Positions 4,274 to 5,924 of a stretch of DNA of 5,924 nt are shown here, one piece after another. The number at the start of each line of letters is the position of its first letter. Positions within the stretch are counted from its first letter, which is position 1. The DNA lies in contig DDRA01000146.1 of the NCBI GenBank assembly GCA_002343545.1, positions 1 through 5,924 of the forward strand, written 5' to 3'. The notes under the pieces are model-generated. The model saw only the letters and a program-made list of their open reading frames with translations. It did no database searches and was not told the DNA's origin. The DNA is from Bacteriovoracaceae bacterium UBA2428 (GTDB taxonomy: Bacteria > Bdellovibrionota > UBA2428). The position numbers and the translations under genes are program-made.

Positions 4274-5924
4274 TCAAACGCGCCGAATCTCTCCGCTCTC
4301 ACCGTCGATCTCGATCGGATCGTCCGTGCGCAAAGCTCGGCAAGCCCCTTCGACCCCGACGACCGTCGGAATTCCGAGCTCGCGGCCGACGATCGCCGTG
4401 TGACTGAGCAGGCTTCCCTTTTCGCTCACGAGCCCCGCGCAGCGGGACATGATGAAGATCCAGGCGGGGTCGGTCGACTTCGTGACCAAGACCCGTTCGC
4501 CAAGATCGGGGACGGCCATCGCTTCGCGCGGATCCGAGATCACGAGCGCGCGACCCGTCACGCGGCCCTTGGCCGCGCCCATTCCCCTCAGATTGCCGTC
4601 GGCGACGGCCGGTTGCGAAGCCGCGAGCCGCTCGAGCACGACGAAGTAAGGTTTCTCGTCCTCGGAGCTATGAGCGAGGTGCTCCGGGTAGTCGAACGTC
4701 TCCGTGCGCCAAGCCTTGCGGTTCTGGATGCGCGCCGCGAGCTCGGCGTGGGAAAGACCGCGCGACGTCCATTCCTCGAAGTCTTCGAAATTGAGCGAGA
4801 AAAAATCCTCACGCTCGAGACCCGCGAACGCCAAGGGATCTTCCTCCGGCAACTGCTTCGCGAGACGAAGCGCGCAAAGACGAATGAGCCCGTAATAGCG
4901 ACCACGCATGAGACGCGTCGATTCGCGCGCCTCGACGGCCCGCTCCGTCACCCGTCGCGCGCGCTCGATCGCGAAACGAGTCGCCCATCCGAAGCGGGAA
5001 AGGTCGACGATCGTTTCGGCCTCGTCTTCCGTTGCCGTCGCCTTGCCGCCGCCGTCCCGGTTGTCCACGTTCCAGAGGAGAAAGCGCGCGAAGAGTTTCG
5101 GGCTTCGCGAGAACGGCATCGACTCAAGCTTGAGTTCTTCGAAGGACCTTTCTCCGTAGACCGACAGGTAAGTCCGAACGCGCTTCTCCAAGTCGCCGGC
5201 TCCTTCTCGTCGAAGGAAGTCCAGAAACCCCTCGAGCTCGTCGGCCCGACTCGTCTCCGAGGCAAGGTAGGCTTCCAACGCACGCCGGGAAGGCGCGTCC
5301 ACGCTCTTCGCGAGGGTTCCCATCTCCTCGAGCGCCTTGAGCGAATCCACCCCCCGACGCGTCCGCAGCAAGCCGAGCTGCTCTTTCTCGCTCAACCCAT
5401 AACGCTTTCCGAGGGCATCGAAGGCCTTGAGCCCCACGATCACCAGAAAGTCGTTCAGGATCGTCAGGCCCCAGTCCGGAATCCGCGCCAAACACTCGAG
5501 GGCAAAACGCGCCGTTTCGAGGGCGGTCGACTTCGAGGCGAGTTCCCCCTCAAGGGTCCGAAGCAAGTCGAAACTCTCCTCGAGAAACCCTTTGAAGACT
5601 TTCTCGTGCGTCCAGGCCAGGCGCGCGAGTTCGGCGTACATGCGTAGTTCCAGGGCCTTGGTCGGAAGCACGGACTCGTCGATCCCGATGTCGGGCATAT
5701 GCCGCCCCCCGATCATCTTGTGCCATCCTTCGACGTTGGACTTGCCGCCCGGAAGAAAGCAAAGCGTCAGGTAGTAGTTCCGTAGATCGTAATAGAGGTG
5801 GCCTTCGAAATCTCGGATCAGGCCTTTGAGGGCGCGATCGAGGGCCGGATGCTCCGAACGACGGGCCCCCAAGATCTCGATGCCCTCCCCGCTCACCTTC
5901 GTGTAGGCGCGGCGGACGAGGGGG
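4274..5924 (-). CDS. PEP-synthase / rifampin-phosphotransferase-like dikinase, C-terminal part (runs off the right edge)
   Basis: The frame is open to the window edge. A GTG at 5896 is in frame, but codons before it continue family-like sequence ('RRAYTKVSGEGIEI'), so it is probably internal and the ATP-grasp domain should lie beyond the edge. Counting visible residues from the edge, 549 are seen. The linker/substrate domain carries 'YYDLRNYYLTLCFLPGG' (about 44-60), which matches the PEP-synthase-like 'vY.nl..w......lP' region, followed by 'YGERSFEELKLES' (257-269), equivalent to the 'YGHRG..E.DL' motif, and 'LR.....RLAKQL' (348-359). The C-terminal swivelling phosphohistidine domain ends the protein: 'GAAKGRVTGRALV' (449-461), 'LVTKSTDPAWI' (479-489) and 'SEKGSLLSHTAIVGRELGIP' (500-519) with H508 (codon 4402-4400) as the phosphorylated histidine. 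No PEP/pyruvate TIM barrel follows. This order (ATP-grasp expected, middle domain, His domain last) is that of rifampin phosphotransferase and relatives. The true substrate cannot be told. Confidence 0.85.
   Translation of the reverse strand, partial: PLVRRAYTKVSGEGIEILGARRSEHPALDRALKGLIRDFEGHLYYDLRNYYLTLCFLPGGKSNVEGWHKMIGGRHMPDIGIDESVLPTKALELRMYAELARLAWTHEKVFKGFLEESFDLLRTLEGELASKSTALETARFALECLARIPDWGLTILNDFLVIVGLKAFDALGKRYGLSEKEQLGLLRTRRGVDSLKALEEMGTLAKSVDAPSRRALEAYLASETSRADELEGFLDFLRREGAGDLEKRVRTYLSVYGERSFEELKLESMPFSRSPKLFARFLLWNVDNRDGGGKATATEDEAETIVDLSRFGWATRFAIERARRVTERAVEARESTRLMRGRYYGLIRLCALRLAKQLPEEDPLAFAGLEREDFFSLNFEDFEEWTSRGLSHAELAARIQNRKAWRTETFDYPEHLAHSSEDEKPYFVVLERLAASQPAVADGNLRGMGAAKGRVTGRALVISDPREAMAVPDLGERVLVTKSTDPAWIFIMSRCAGLVSEKGSLLSHTAIVGRELGIPTVVGVEGACRALRTDDPIEIDGESGEIRRV

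Noticed and set aside
4400..5647. 415-codon open frame on the plus strand opposite the dikinase gene
   Set aside because: Its translation is Arg/Glu/His rich with no domain pattern, and the minus strand carries the conserved SHTA and YGERSFEEL motifs in the same DNA. Long antisense frames are expected in GC-rich coding sequence.
5894..5896. GTG as the true start of the dikinase-like gene
   Set aside because: The frame stays open to the window edge with family-like residues before the GTG, and the family needs an N-terminal ATP-grasp domain. The gene is better treated as partial.
1..5924. CRISPR arrays, tRNA or rRNA genes, insertion sequences, defence or toxin-antitoxin modules
   Set aside because: I found no regularly spaced repeats, no cloverleaf-like sequence, no transposase or integrase motifs, and no short paired genes. 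Almost the whole window is taken up by the six genes described.

Overview
The window looks like chromosomal DNA of a Gram-negative bacterium of moderately high GC, roughly 60 % in most genes I counted by eye. It codes for division proteins, a small predicted outer-membrane barrel, a periplasmic disulfide-forming enzyme and a signal-peptide protein, so the cell has two membranes. The style of the genes (a VKOR-DsbA fusion, short secreted hypothetical proteins, ftsQ followed by ftsA) would suit a delta-proteobacterium or Bdellovibrionota-type organism. That placement is inference; no marker here fixes the taxon.

Layout. Minus strand, 1-1095: the first 87 codons of ftsA (running off the left edge) preceded by complete ftsQ, the distal part of a division/cell-wall (dcw) cluster read leftwards. 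A 58-bp divergent gap (1096-1153) holds an imperfect inverted repeat. Plus strand, 1154-2874: a small beta-barrel-like exported protein and, 17 bp later, a five-TM VKOR-DsbA fusion; these two probably form one transcript. A 29-nt hairpin without a U-tract lies at 2883-2911. It is followed by a 445-residue signal-peptide protein (2928-4265) of no recognised family whose GC content falls abruptly about 300 bp into the gene. Minus strand, 4274 to the right edge: the C-terminal 549 residues of a large PEP-synthase/rifampin-phosphotransferase-like dikinase. Its stop faces the previous gene's stop across 8 bp.

How the genes relate. FtsQ and FtsA belong to the divisome. The VKOR-DsbA fusion makes disulfides in the periplasm. 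It has its own redox-partner domain, so it needs no separate DsbB. The plus-strand genes have no evident functional link to division. The usual peptidoglycan-precursor genes (murC/murB/ddl) are not found directly upstream of ftsQ, so the dcw cluster appears to be broken there.

The points most worth following are the secreted protein at 2928-4265, with an HxHxH...D motif in an acyltransferase-like (or PHP-like) context, and the dikinase-like protein that ends at its phosphohistidine domain. I see no mobile element, CRISPR array, tRNA or rRNA, and no convincing new multi-gene system.
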